Origin: Deltaproteobacteria bacterium
GTDB lineage: Bacteria; Myxococcota_A; Polyangia; Polyangiales; Ga0077539
Length of the DNA stretch: 5,542 nucleotides
Direction: 5' to 3'
Assembly (NCBI GenBank): GCA_947494865.1
Contig: CANMAT010000320.1
Coordinates: 1 to 5,542 of the forward strand
A program made the translations under genes and the position numbers. Position 1 is the stretch's first letter; every line of letters begins with the position of its first letter. The notes under the pieces were generated by a model. That model ran no database searches. It worked only from the letters and a program-made list of their open reading frames with translations, and was not told where the DNA came from. This document shows, piece by piece, positions 1 to 4,745 of the stretch.

Positions 1-537
1 CAGCTCCTCGCGGCGCCCGACGCCGCGACGCCGCGCGGGTGCCGCGACGCCTCGATGATTCAGCTCCTCTACGCCTCGGGGCTGCGCGTCAGCGAACTCG
101 TGGGGCTCAAGCTCTCCGACGTCGACCTCGATCAGAGCGTTGTGTCGGCGCTGGGCAAGGGCGACAAGCGACGCATGGTGCCCTTCGGCGAGATCGCCCG
201 CGACTCGCTCGTGCGCTACGTACGCGAGGTGCGCCCGCGCTGGTCCGTGCGCGGCGAGAGCGTGCACCTCTTTCTCACCGAGCGCGGCTCTGGAATGACC
301 CGCCAGGGCTTCTGGAAGCTCCTCGGCCGCTACGCGCGCAGCGCGGGCATCAGCAAGCCCATCTCGCCGCACAAGCTCCGCCACTCGTTCGCAACGCACC
401 TCCTCGAGCGCGGCGCCGACCTCCGCGCGGTGCAGACGATGTTGGGCCACGCAGACATCGCGACGACGCAGGTCTACACCCACGTCACCGCCGAGCACCT
501 GCGCCAGTCGCACACGCGCTTCCACCCCCGCGGTTGA
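1..537 (+). CDS. xerD: Site-specific tyrosine recombinase XerD, C-terminal part (5' end outside window)
   Basis: Catalytic part of a Xer tyrosine recombinase, which with its XerC partner resolves chromosome dimers at dif in the cytoplasm. The frame is open from base 1, so the N-terminal core-binding domain and the start lie to the left; an internal ATG at 55 is not the start because family-like sequence precedes it. All catalytic residues are visible: Arg in GLRVSEL (codon 85-87), Lys in LGKGDKRR (157-159), the HKLRH box (His at 370, Arg at 379), His of LGHADIATTQVYTHV (448) and the nucleophilic Tyr (475). Spacing is close to what I recall for E. coli XerD. The C-terminus HLRQSHTRFHPRG resembles XerD (LRQLHQQHHPRA) more than XerC, hence the symbol. 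An intact active site argues for a working enzyme. It lies 36 nt upstream of scpA, probably co-transcribed. A XerC or generic Xer/phage integrase label is the main alternative. Confidence 0.9.
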   Translation, partial: QLLAAPDAATPRGCRDASMIQLLYASGLRVSELVGLKLSDVDLDQSVVSALGKGDKRRMVPFGEIARDSLVRYVREVRPRWSVRGESVHLFLTERGSGMTRQGFWKLLGRYARSAGISKPISPHKLRHSFATHLLERGADLRAVQTMLGHADIATTQVYTHVTAEHLRQSHTRFHPRG

Positions 538-573
538 CCGCCGCGCGCCACCGGTGACACCCTCGCGAACGCC

Positions 574-1374
574 ATGACGGTCGACCCCGAGGCCACGATC
601 GGTGACGGCTACTATCAGGTCTCGCTCCCTCAGTTCGAGGGCCCGCTCGACCTGCTGTTGCATCTCATTCAGAAGCACGAACTCGAAATCTTCGACATCC
701 CGATCGCCTTCGTGACGACGCGGTACCTCGAGTACCTCAACATCATGCAGTCGCTCGACCTCGACGTCGCCGCCGAGTACCTGCTCATGGCGGCCACGCT
801 CGCGCACATCAAGTCGCGCATGCTCCTGCCCGCGGCGCCCCCCGACGAGGCCGAGACCGCAAGCGAAGACGACCTCGAAGAAGACCCGCGCGCGGCCCTC
901 GTGCGGCGTCTGTTGGAGTACCAGAAGTTCCGCGCGGCCGCCGAGGAGCTCGCCTCGCGCGGCGTCGCCGGGCGCGACGTGTTCCCGCGCGGCGCCCCCA
1001 TCGACGTGGCCTCGCCCGAGATGGTGCCCCTCGCGGAGCTCCCCCTCTTCGCGCTGCTCGATGCGTTCGAGAAGCTCCTCAAGCGCCGCAAGCTCACGGT
1101 GTCGCACGAAGTCACCACCGAGCGCGTGAGCATCTCCGAGCGCATTCAAGAGATCGTCGACCGCCTGAAGCTCGCGCGCACGTCGGTGTTCGACGACCTC
1201 TTCGAGGGCGTTCAGACGCGCATCGACCTCGTGGTCACCTTCCTCGCGCTCCTCGAAATGACCCGCCTGCGCATGACGCGGCTCTATCAGACCGGCCCCC
1301 TCGAGCCATTGCACGTCACGCTCGTGCTCGTCGACGTGACCCCCGAAGACGCACCCCGCGACGACTACGCATGA
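574..1374 (+). CDS. scpA: Segregation and condensation protein ScpA (kleisin)
   Basis: Kleisin subunit of the SMC-ScpAB condensin, which bridges the SMC head domains and organises and segregates the chromosome. The protein is 266 residues, normal for the family. The N-terminal SMC-neck-binding region is clear: FEGPLDLLLHLI (residues 21-32), then HELEIFDIPIAFVTTRYLEYL (35-55) and AAEYLLMAATLAHIKSRMLLP (66-86). An acidic linker (about 87-107) follows. The C-terminal winged helix that contacts the other SMC head includes SVFDDLF and FLALLEMTRLRM (about 204-249). I chose the ATG at 574 because it precedes the conserved block by a short tail; there is no convincing Shine-Dalgarno sequence in the 36-nt gap after xerD. 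Its stop overlaps the scpB start (ATGA, 1371-1374), indicating translational coupling. No smc gene is in the window. Confidence 0.96.
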   Translation: MTVDPEATIGDGYYQVSLPQFEGPLDLLLHLIQKHELEIFDIPIAFVTTRYLEYLNIMQSLDLDVAAEYLLMAATLAHIKSRMLLPAAPPDEAETASEDDLEEDPRAALVRRLLEYQKFRAAAEELASRGVAGRDVFPRGAPIDVASPEMVPLAELPLFALLDAFEKLLKRRKLTVSHEVTTERVSISERIQEIVDRLKLARTSVFDDLFEGVQTRIDLVVTFLALLEMTRLRMTRLYQTGPLEPLHVTLVLVDVTPEDAPRDDYA

Positions 1375-2111
1375 GCGCCCACGGACCCGAAGAGCCCGAC
1401 GCCGCAGACCCGACGCCCGACGAGATCAACGCAGACCTCGCGGCCGACGATGGGGCCCAGCCCACCGCGCCGGGGCTCGCTCGCACGGCGCCGCGCTCGG
1501 TCTCCGAGCTTCACCTCAAGGGCATCATCGAGAGCCTGGTGTTCGTGGCCGACAAGCCCATCACCGTCTCCGAGATCGCCCAGGTCGCGCGCGCCGAGGC
1601 GAGGGAGGTACGCAAGCTCCTCCACGAGCTGCGCGCGGAGTATCAACCCCGCGGCATCCACCTCGACGAGGTGGCCGGCGCCTGGCAGTTTCGATCGAGC
1701 ACCACCAACGCGCCGTTTGTAAGAGAGCTGCTTCAGGCCAAGCCCGTGAAGCTCACGCGCGCGCAGGTCGAGACGCTCTCCATCGTGGCGTATCGCCAGC
1801 CCATCACGCGGCCCGAGGTCGACGAGGTGCGCGGCGTCGACTCGGGGTCGGCCCTCAAGGTGCTGCTCGAGCGCGACCTCGTGCGAATGATCGGCCGCAA
1901 AGACGAGCCCGGTCGCCCGCTGCTCTACGGGACCACAACGCACTTCCTCGAGTTCTTCGGGCTGCGCTCGCTGCGCGACCTCCCGGTGCTGCGCGAGTAC
2001 ACCGAGCTGTCGCCCGAGAGCCAGGCCACCCTGTCTCGCGCGCTCTCCAACGACAACGAAGCGCCCCCCGCGGCGGAGGGAAACGTCGCGGAGGGCACTC
2101 CGGCGGATTGA
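1371..2111 (+). CDS. scpB: Segregation and condensation protein ScpB
   Basis: Kite subunit of the SMC-ScpAB condensin; ScpB dimers bind the central region of ScpA. The protein is 246 residues. Residues 1-45 are an acidic, Pro/Ala-rich tail, probably disordered and longer than in Firmicute homologues. The first winged helix begins at LHLKGIIESLVFVADKPIT (47-65). The second holds the family signature ETLSIVAYRQPITRPEV (134-150) with RGVDS (154-158), followed by GRPLLYGTTTHFLEFFGL (181-198). The C-terminal tail (about 213-246) is again low-complexity and acidic. The ATG overlaps the scpA stop by 4 nt (ATGA) and has no strong Shine-Dalgarno of its own, so coupled translation is likely. The stop overlaps a possible TTG start of glyQ in the same way (TTGA, 2108-2111). 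Confidence 0.96.
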   Translation: MSAHGPEEPDAADPTPDEINADLAADDGAQPTAPGLARTAPRSVSELHLKGIIESLVFVADKPITVSEIAQVARAEAREVRKLLHELRAEYQPRGIHLDEVAGAWQFRSSTTNAPFVRELLQAKPVKLTRAQVETLSIVAYRQPITRPEVDEVRGVDSGSALKVLLERDLVRMIGRKDEPGRPLLYGTTTHFLEFFGLRSLRDLPVLREYTELSPESQATLSRALSNDNEAPPAAEGNVAEGTPAD

Positions 2112-2149
2112 CCCTCGCGACGCTCTTGGAGTACCTCCGTCGCCCTGCC

Positions 2150-3115
2150 ATGTACTTCCAGGAACTGATCCACACGCTGAGCACGTTCTGGACGAGCCGC
2201 GGGTGCCTCGCGGTGCAGTCGTACAACAGCGAGGTGGGCGCGGGTACCTTCAACCCCTCGACCTTTCTTCGCGCGCTCGGCCCCGAGCCGTGGAACGTCG
2301 CGTTCGTCGAGCCCTCGCGCCGCCCGGCCGACGGGCGCTACGGCGACAATCCCAACCGGCTCCAGCAGTTTCATCAGTTTCAGGTGATCCTCAAGCCGTC
2401 GCCGCTCGACATTCAAGACCTCTACCTGGCCTCGCTCGCGGCCATCGGCACCGACCCCCTCCGCCACGACGTGCGCTTCGTCGAAGACGACTGGGAGTCG
2501 CCGACCCTCGGCGCCTGGGGCCTCGGCTGGCAGGTGTGGCTCGACGGCCTCGAGATCTCGCAGTTCACGTACTTTCAGCAGTGCGGCGGATTCGACTGCA
2601 GGCCCGTCTCGGGCGAACTCACCTACGGCCTCGAGCGCATCGCCATGTACCTGCAAGACGTCGACAATGTGTACGACGTGATGTGGGCGCCGGGCGTGCG
2701 CTACGGCGAGATCGCGAAGCGGGCCGAGTGGGAGTGGTCGACGTATAACTTCTCCGCCGCCGACCCCGAGTATCACCGCTCGCTCTTTGACACGTGCGAG
2801 CGCGAGTGTCGCAGGCTCCTCTCGCTCGAGGAGCAGCGCATCGAGACCAAGAAGGGCCCCCGCACCGAGCTCGGCTACGCGAAGGCCCCCCTCGAGCGTC
2901 TCGTGCTCCCCGCCTACGATTTCTGCGTGAAGGCGTCGCACCACTTCAACGTGCTCGACGCGCGCGGCGCAATCTCGGTCACCGCACGGCAAGACTACAT
3001 CAAGCGCGTCCGCGGCATCGCGCACCGCTGCGCCGAGAGCTGGCTCGCCCAGCGCGAGGCCATGGGGCACCCGCTCCTCAAGCCTCCTTCGGCTACATCG
3101 CGCGCGCCCCGCTGA
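2150..3115 (+). CDS. glyQ: Glycyl-tRNA synthetase alpha subunit
   Basis: Catalytic alpha subunit of the bacterial two-subunit (alpha2beta2) glycyl-tRNA synthetase, a class II enzyme that charges tRNA-Gly. Family blocks run in order: EVGAGTFNPSTFLRALGPEP (residues 28-47), PSRRPADGRYGDNPNRLQ (55-72), FQVILKPSP (77-85), FVEDDWESPTLGAWGLGW (110-127), QFTYFQQCGG (138-147), TYGLERIAMYLQ motif 3 (158-169) and FNVLDARGAISVT (266-278). From ATG 2150 it is 321 residues, against about 300 in E. coli; the excess is an insertion near 228-250 and a short tail. I prefer this ATG because MYFQELI matches the N-terminus of relatives I recall. The alternative is TTG at 2108, overlapping the scpB stop, with GGAGGG at 2090-2095; it adds 14 residues. 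The beta-subunit gene glyS does not follow. Confidence 0.95.
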   Translation: MYFQELIHTLSTFWTSRGCLAVQSYNSEVGAGTFNPSTFLRALGPEPWNVAFVEPSRRPADGRYGDNPNRLQQFHQFQVILKPSPLDIQDLYLASLAAIGTDPLRHDVRFVEDDWESPTLGAWGLGWQVWLDGLEISQFTYFQQCGGFDCRPVSGELTYGLERIAMYLQDVDNVYDVMWAPGVRYGEIAKRAEWEWSTYNFSAADPEYHRSLFDTCERECRRLLSLEEQRIETKKGPRTELGYAKAPLERLVLPAYDFCVKASHHFNVLDARGAISVTARQDYIKRVRGIAHRCAESWLAQREAMGHPLLKPPSATSRAPR

Positions 3116-3141
3116 CCTCCGCAGGGCGTTCGGGCCACACA

Positions 3142-3155
3142 CTCTCAACGAGAGG
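3142..3155 (+). promoter_or_regulatory. Shine-Dalgarno of the response regulator, inside a small hairpin
   Basis: GAGAGG (3150-3155) lies 7 nt before the GTG at 3163 and decides that start. The preceding bases form CTCTC-AAC-GAGAG (3142-3154), a perfect 5-bp stem with a 3-nt loop that would pair most of the Shine-Dalgarno. The stem is short, so the ribosome may open it easily; a regulatory role is inference only. Confidence 0.5.
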
Positions 3156-3162
3156 TCGCCCC

Positions 3163-3543
3163 GTGTCTGACACCGATCGGGTCGGTCCAAGGCTCCTCAT
3201 CGTCGACGACGACGAGATCATCCTCAAAGCCGTCTCACGACTCCTCGGAGCCTTCGGATATCACGTCGTGACCGCCCTCGGCGGCGAGGCCGCCCTCGCG
3301 ACATTGTCCGTTGATCGCGCGTTCGACCTCGTAATCTTCGATTACGAAATGCCCGCGCTGGATGGCTCCGAGTTCTTCCGCCTGGCCACTGCGCGTCACC
3401 CGGAGCTCCGCGGACGCTTCGTGCTTGCGACCGGCAACGCCGAGAGCAGCGGGGCGCGGGCGCTCGTGAGCGAAGGGCTTCGCGCCGTGCTCGGCAAGCC
3501 CTACTCGTCAGCCGAGGTAGCCCGTCTCTTCAACGCTCGCTGA
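3163..3543 (+). CDS. Single-domain response regulator (CheY-like receiver)
   Basis: A stand-alone receiver domain of 126 residues that would take a phosphoryl group from a histidine kinase and act by protein contact, since no DNA-binding or enzymatic output domain follows. Visible receiver hallmarks: RLLIVDDDE with the acidic pocket at Asp16/Asp17, the phospho-acceptor Asp60 in IFDYEMPALDG, Thr90 in VLATGN, and Lys112 in LGKPY. The position of the switch aromatic (three before the Lys; Tyr106 in CheY) is Val109, so the classical Tyr/Thr coupling may be altered. The GTG start is chosen because it gives a compact receiver and has GAGAGG 7 nt upstream; reading further upstream in this frame gives Arg-rich shadow sequence. 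It starts 47 nt after glyQ with no terminator seen between. No kinase is in the window, so the pathway cannot be named. Its 3' end overlaps yraN by 14 nt, tail to tail. Confidence 0.9.
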   Translation: MSDTDRVGPRLLIVDDDEIILKAVSRLLGAFGYHVVTALGGEAALATLSVDRAFDLVIFDYEMPALDGSEFFRLATARHPELRGRFVLATGNAESSGARALVSEGLRAVLGKPYSSAEVARLFNAR

Positions 3544-3889
3544 AGTCGACCGCTCCCTCAATGTGGTCGATCTGGCCATCGATGACAGCGATCACGTCGA
3601 TGCGTACATCACGCACGCTCCGCTCGATCGCGTGCCGCGACGCCGAGCGACGCATGCGCGCTCGCTTTGCCGCGGTGATCGACTCGAAGGGGTGCACCAT
3701 GGAACCTGCGCGCCTCGCACGAACCTCGACGCACACGAGGGTCGCGCCATCGAGGGCTACAAGGTCTACCTCGTCGCGCCCGACACGCAGGTTGCGCGCG
3801 AGAATGACATAGCCTCTGTCTTCGAGGTAGCGGGCAGCGAGGGACTCACCCGCGCGACCACGCGCCGTGGTGCTGGGTGAGTCTGCCAC
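3530..3889 (-). CDS. YraN family (UPF0102) nuclease-fold protein
   Basis: Small protein of 119 residues belonging to the YraN/UPF0102 family, which has a restriction-endonuclease-like (Holliday-junction-resolvase-like) fold; its cellular role is poorly defined. Matching features are GRAGESLAARYLEDRGYVILARN (residues 11-33, with Glu15), the acidic RDEVDLVALDG (Asp42), and LVCVEVRARR (Glu55-x-Arg57) as the D-x(n)-E-x-K-like core, then an ITAAKRARMRRSA helix and a VRIDVIAV strand. Arg in place of the core Lys also occurs in E. coli YraN (EVRYRR), so it is not a defect by itself. The start is GTG at 3889; no nearby ATG in frame would keep the family N-terminus, and no clear Shine-Dalgarno is seen. 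It begins 8 nt after the lipoprotein stop, so it is probably co-transcribed and translationally coupled with it. Catalytic activity is not shown by the sequence. Confidence 0.9.
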   Translation of the reverse strand: MADSPSTTARGRAGESLAARYLEDRGYVILARNLRVGRDEVDLVALDGATLVCVEVRARRAGSMVHPFESITAAKRARMRRSASRHAIERSVRDVRIDVIAVIDGQIDHIEGAVDFSER

Positions 3890-3897
3890 GAGGAGCT

Positions 3898-4350
3898 TCA
3901 GGCGCCGGTATCGGTACCCTGACGGATGCAGTAGGAACCCTGCACGCCAGGGTTGTACTGCGGGCCGGCGAGATCGGTCTTGCAGATGAAGCCCTCAGGG
4001 CAGGTGCAGAGTACGCTCTGGTCGGTAGAGCTGGCAAGGCTCGCGGGGACGCCGCAGCGGCAGGTGCAATACACCCGGCGGGGGCGCTCACGACCCAGGT
4101 TGTCGCTCTGCTCCGCATACCGGTAAACCAGACAGATACGCGATCGGCACTGAAGCGACTGCGTCTCGAGGTAGATCTCGGTACCCTGAAAGCATCCCGT
4201 CGTGACGGGAGGCGTCGCCATCGGGTTGCAGGGTTGGCTGCCGGGGCGCGTCGGCGCGCACGGGTCGCCCACGCCCGGATCACCGCATCCGACAATACCT
4301 GCCAGGATGCTGACTCCGATGGTTGCGATCAGTCTCCTCAGGGCCACCAT
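3898..4350 (-). CDS. Cys-rich putative lipoprotein, unknown function
   Basis: Predicted exported lipoprotein of 150 residues; I do not recognise the family. The N-terminus has Arg5/Arg6, a hydrophobic stretch (about 7-20) and lipobox I-V-G-C with the lipidated Cys at 22, followed by GDPG, which does not carry Asp at +2. The mature part is rich in Cys: 12 residues (31, 41, 53, 68, 73, 95, 97, 99, 115, 117, 123, 141), an even number that would suit six disulfides in the cell envelope. Two tight clusters stand out, YCTCRC (94-99) and CTCPEGFIC (115-123); the latter resembles the end of an EGF-like module, but the rest does not clearly fit one. ATG 4350 is chosen because AGGAG (4356-4360) sits 5 nt upstream; a GTG at 4356 would overlap that site. 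yraN follows 8 nt downstream. A sigma-54-like motif lies upstream. Confidence 0.82.
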   Translation of the reverse strand: MVALRRLIATIGVSILAGIVGCGDPGVGDPCAPTRPGSQPCNPMATPPVTTGCFQGTEIYLETQSLQCRSRICLVYRYAEQSDNLGRERPRRVYCTCRCGVPASLASSTDQSVLCTCPEGFICKTDLAGPQYNPGVQGSYCIRQGTDTGA

Positions 4351-4355
4351 TACCA

Positions 4356-4360
4356 CTCCT
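4356..4360 (-). promoter_or_regulatory. Shine-Dalgarno of the lipoprotein gene
   Basis: Read on the minus strand this is AGGAG, 5 nt before the ATG at 4350-4348. It fixes the start at that ATG and rules out the in-frame GTG at 4356-4354, which overlaps the site. Confidence 0.75.
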
Positions 4361-4393
4361 ACAAAACAGCTTGAAACATTGCGGTGTTACATG

Positions 4394-4409
4394 AGCAACA
4401 CGCATACCA
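4394..4409 (-). promoter_or_regulatory. Putative sigma-54 (-24/-12) promoter for lipoprotein-yraN
   Basis: On the minus strand the sequence reads TGGTATGCGTGTTGCT. It keeps the near-invariant GG and GC elements at the required spacing of the sigma-54 consensus TGGCAC-N5-TTGCW; only the C residues of the -24 block differ. A transcript would start near 4383, giving a leader of about 33 nt with the AGGAG site properly placed before ATG 4350. No convincing sigma-70 pair was found in the same stretch. No activator gene is in the window. This is a single motif match and could be chance. Confidence 0.35.
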
Positions 4410-4547
4410 GACCTGCCGGAACGGACGCACGCTAGCGTTCGGGCTGCAAAGCCGTCAAGCGCAAAACATGGTGCCCAGAGCCGCACGCGCGAGGGGCCGA
4501 GAGATAGAACTTCGAGCCGTCGACGGGCGCCAACTCACACCCACTGA

Positions 4548-4565
4548 TGGTCACAGCACTGACCA
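4548..4565. repeat. 18-bp inverted repeat TGGTCA-N6-TGACCA
   Basis: TGGTCACAGCACTGACCA has perfect 6-bp arms around a 6-nt spacer, the size of a typical dimeric-protein operator. It sits roughly midway between the two sigma-54-like motifs (about 170 nt from the left predicted start and about 145 nt from the right one), a distance range used by enhancer-binding proteins. It could equally form a hairpin in RNA. Function is inferred from position only. Confidence 0.35.
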
Positions 4566-4611
4566 GCGGGGCGCGGAGCGGGCCATGGTTTGGGGGCGCT
4601 GCGGAAACGCT

Positions 4612-4626
4612 TCTCTCTGTGAGAGA
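4612..4626. repeat. Short hairpin TCTCTC-TGT-GAGAGA
   Basis: Perfect 6-bp inverted repeat with a 3-nt loop in the intergenic region. No T-run follows on either strand, so it is not an intrinsic terminator. Its left part with the loop (TCTCTCTGT, 4612-4620) is also perfectly complementary to ACAGAGAGA (4726-4734), which covers most of the Shine-Dalgarno of the downstream TPR gene. The sequence is low-complexity CT/AG, so chance pairing is plausible. Confidence 0.3.
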
Positions 4627-4676
4627 CATCATCTACAGTCGCGCCGGTTCATGCGCGGTGCGCGCTTCGCATACCG

Positions 4677-4692
4677 TGGCATGTACGTTGTT
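4677..4692 (+). promoter_or_regulatory. Weak putative sigma-54-like promoter for the TPR gene
   Basis: TGGCATGTACGTTGTT matches TGGCAC-N5-TTGCW at correct spacing, with a good -24 block but TTGT in place of the key TTGC at -12. Predicted start is near 4703, about 43 nt before ATG 4746. It matches the oppositely oriented motif at 4394-4409 at 11 of 16 positions, all differences being transitions. The -12 mismatch makes this a weak call. Confidence 0.22.
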
Positions 4693-4730
4693 CCATGCGT
4701 CTGTAACCGCGTCAGACAGGGCGCGACAGA

Positions 4731-4736
4731 GAGAGG
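4731..4736 (+). promoter_or_regulatory. Shine-Dalgarno of the TPR protein gene
   Basis: GAGAGG ends 9 nt before the ATG at 4746. It supports that start; an in-frame GTG at 4743 directly before it is the only close competitor and would change the protein by one residue. Confidence 0.6.
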
Positions 4737-4745
4737 CAGTGAGTG

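Larger units (their letters stand above)
4361..4745. other. Divergent intergenic region, no supported gene
   Basis: About 385 nt between the Shine-Dalgarno of the minus-strand lipoprotein gene and the start of the plus-strand TPR gene. It is visibly less GC-rich than the genes. It holds the two sigma-54-like motifs, the 18-bp inverted repeat and the small hairpin listed separately. Short open frames cross it on both strands (for example minus 4432-4632 and plus 4384-4746), but none shows a signal peptide, recognisable motif or the third-position G/C bias of the neighbours. No tRNA, riboswitch or intrinsic terminator was recognised. Confidence 0.7.

Noticed and set aside
1..537. XerD as an integrase marking a mobile element
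   Set aside because: It is followed directly by core scpA-scpB genes, has the XerD-type C-terminus, and no repeats, attachment site or cargo genes are seen.
1925..3190. Minus-strand open frame of 421 codons
   Set aside because: It is antisense to scpB and glyQ, both certain from conserved motifs; its length reflects high GC, which makes stop codons rare.
3809..3835. Loss of the catalytic Lys (Arg in the E-x-K position) of the YraN protein as a sign of an inactive copy
   Set aside because: E. coli YraN, as I recall it, has the same EVR sequence, so the change is within family variation.
3530..4350. Resemblance to the E. coli lpoA-yraN arrangement (lipoprotein next to YraN)
   Set aside because: LpoA is a large two-domain protein without this Cys pattern; the 150-residue lipoprotein here shows no visible similarity, so the parallel is probably coincidence.
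3877..4374. Plus-strand open frame of 165 codons opposite the lipoprotein gene
   Set aside because: The minus-strand reading has a lipobox, an ordered Cys pattern and a well-placed AGGAG; the plus reading has none of these.
4429..4526. Two perfect 10-bp palindromes, ACGCTAGCGT (4429-4438) and CCGTCGACGG (4517-4526)
   Set aside because: Palindromes of this length are expected about once per few hundred bases by chance, the two are unrelated in sequence, and neither is clearly placed relative to a gene.
4432..4632. Minus-strand 66-codon open frame in the intergenic region
   Set aside because: Its composition is plausible but there is no Shine-Dalgarno, motif or strong third-position G/C bias, and it covers the inverted repeat and hairpin. 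It is not supported as a gene, though it could be a decayed one.
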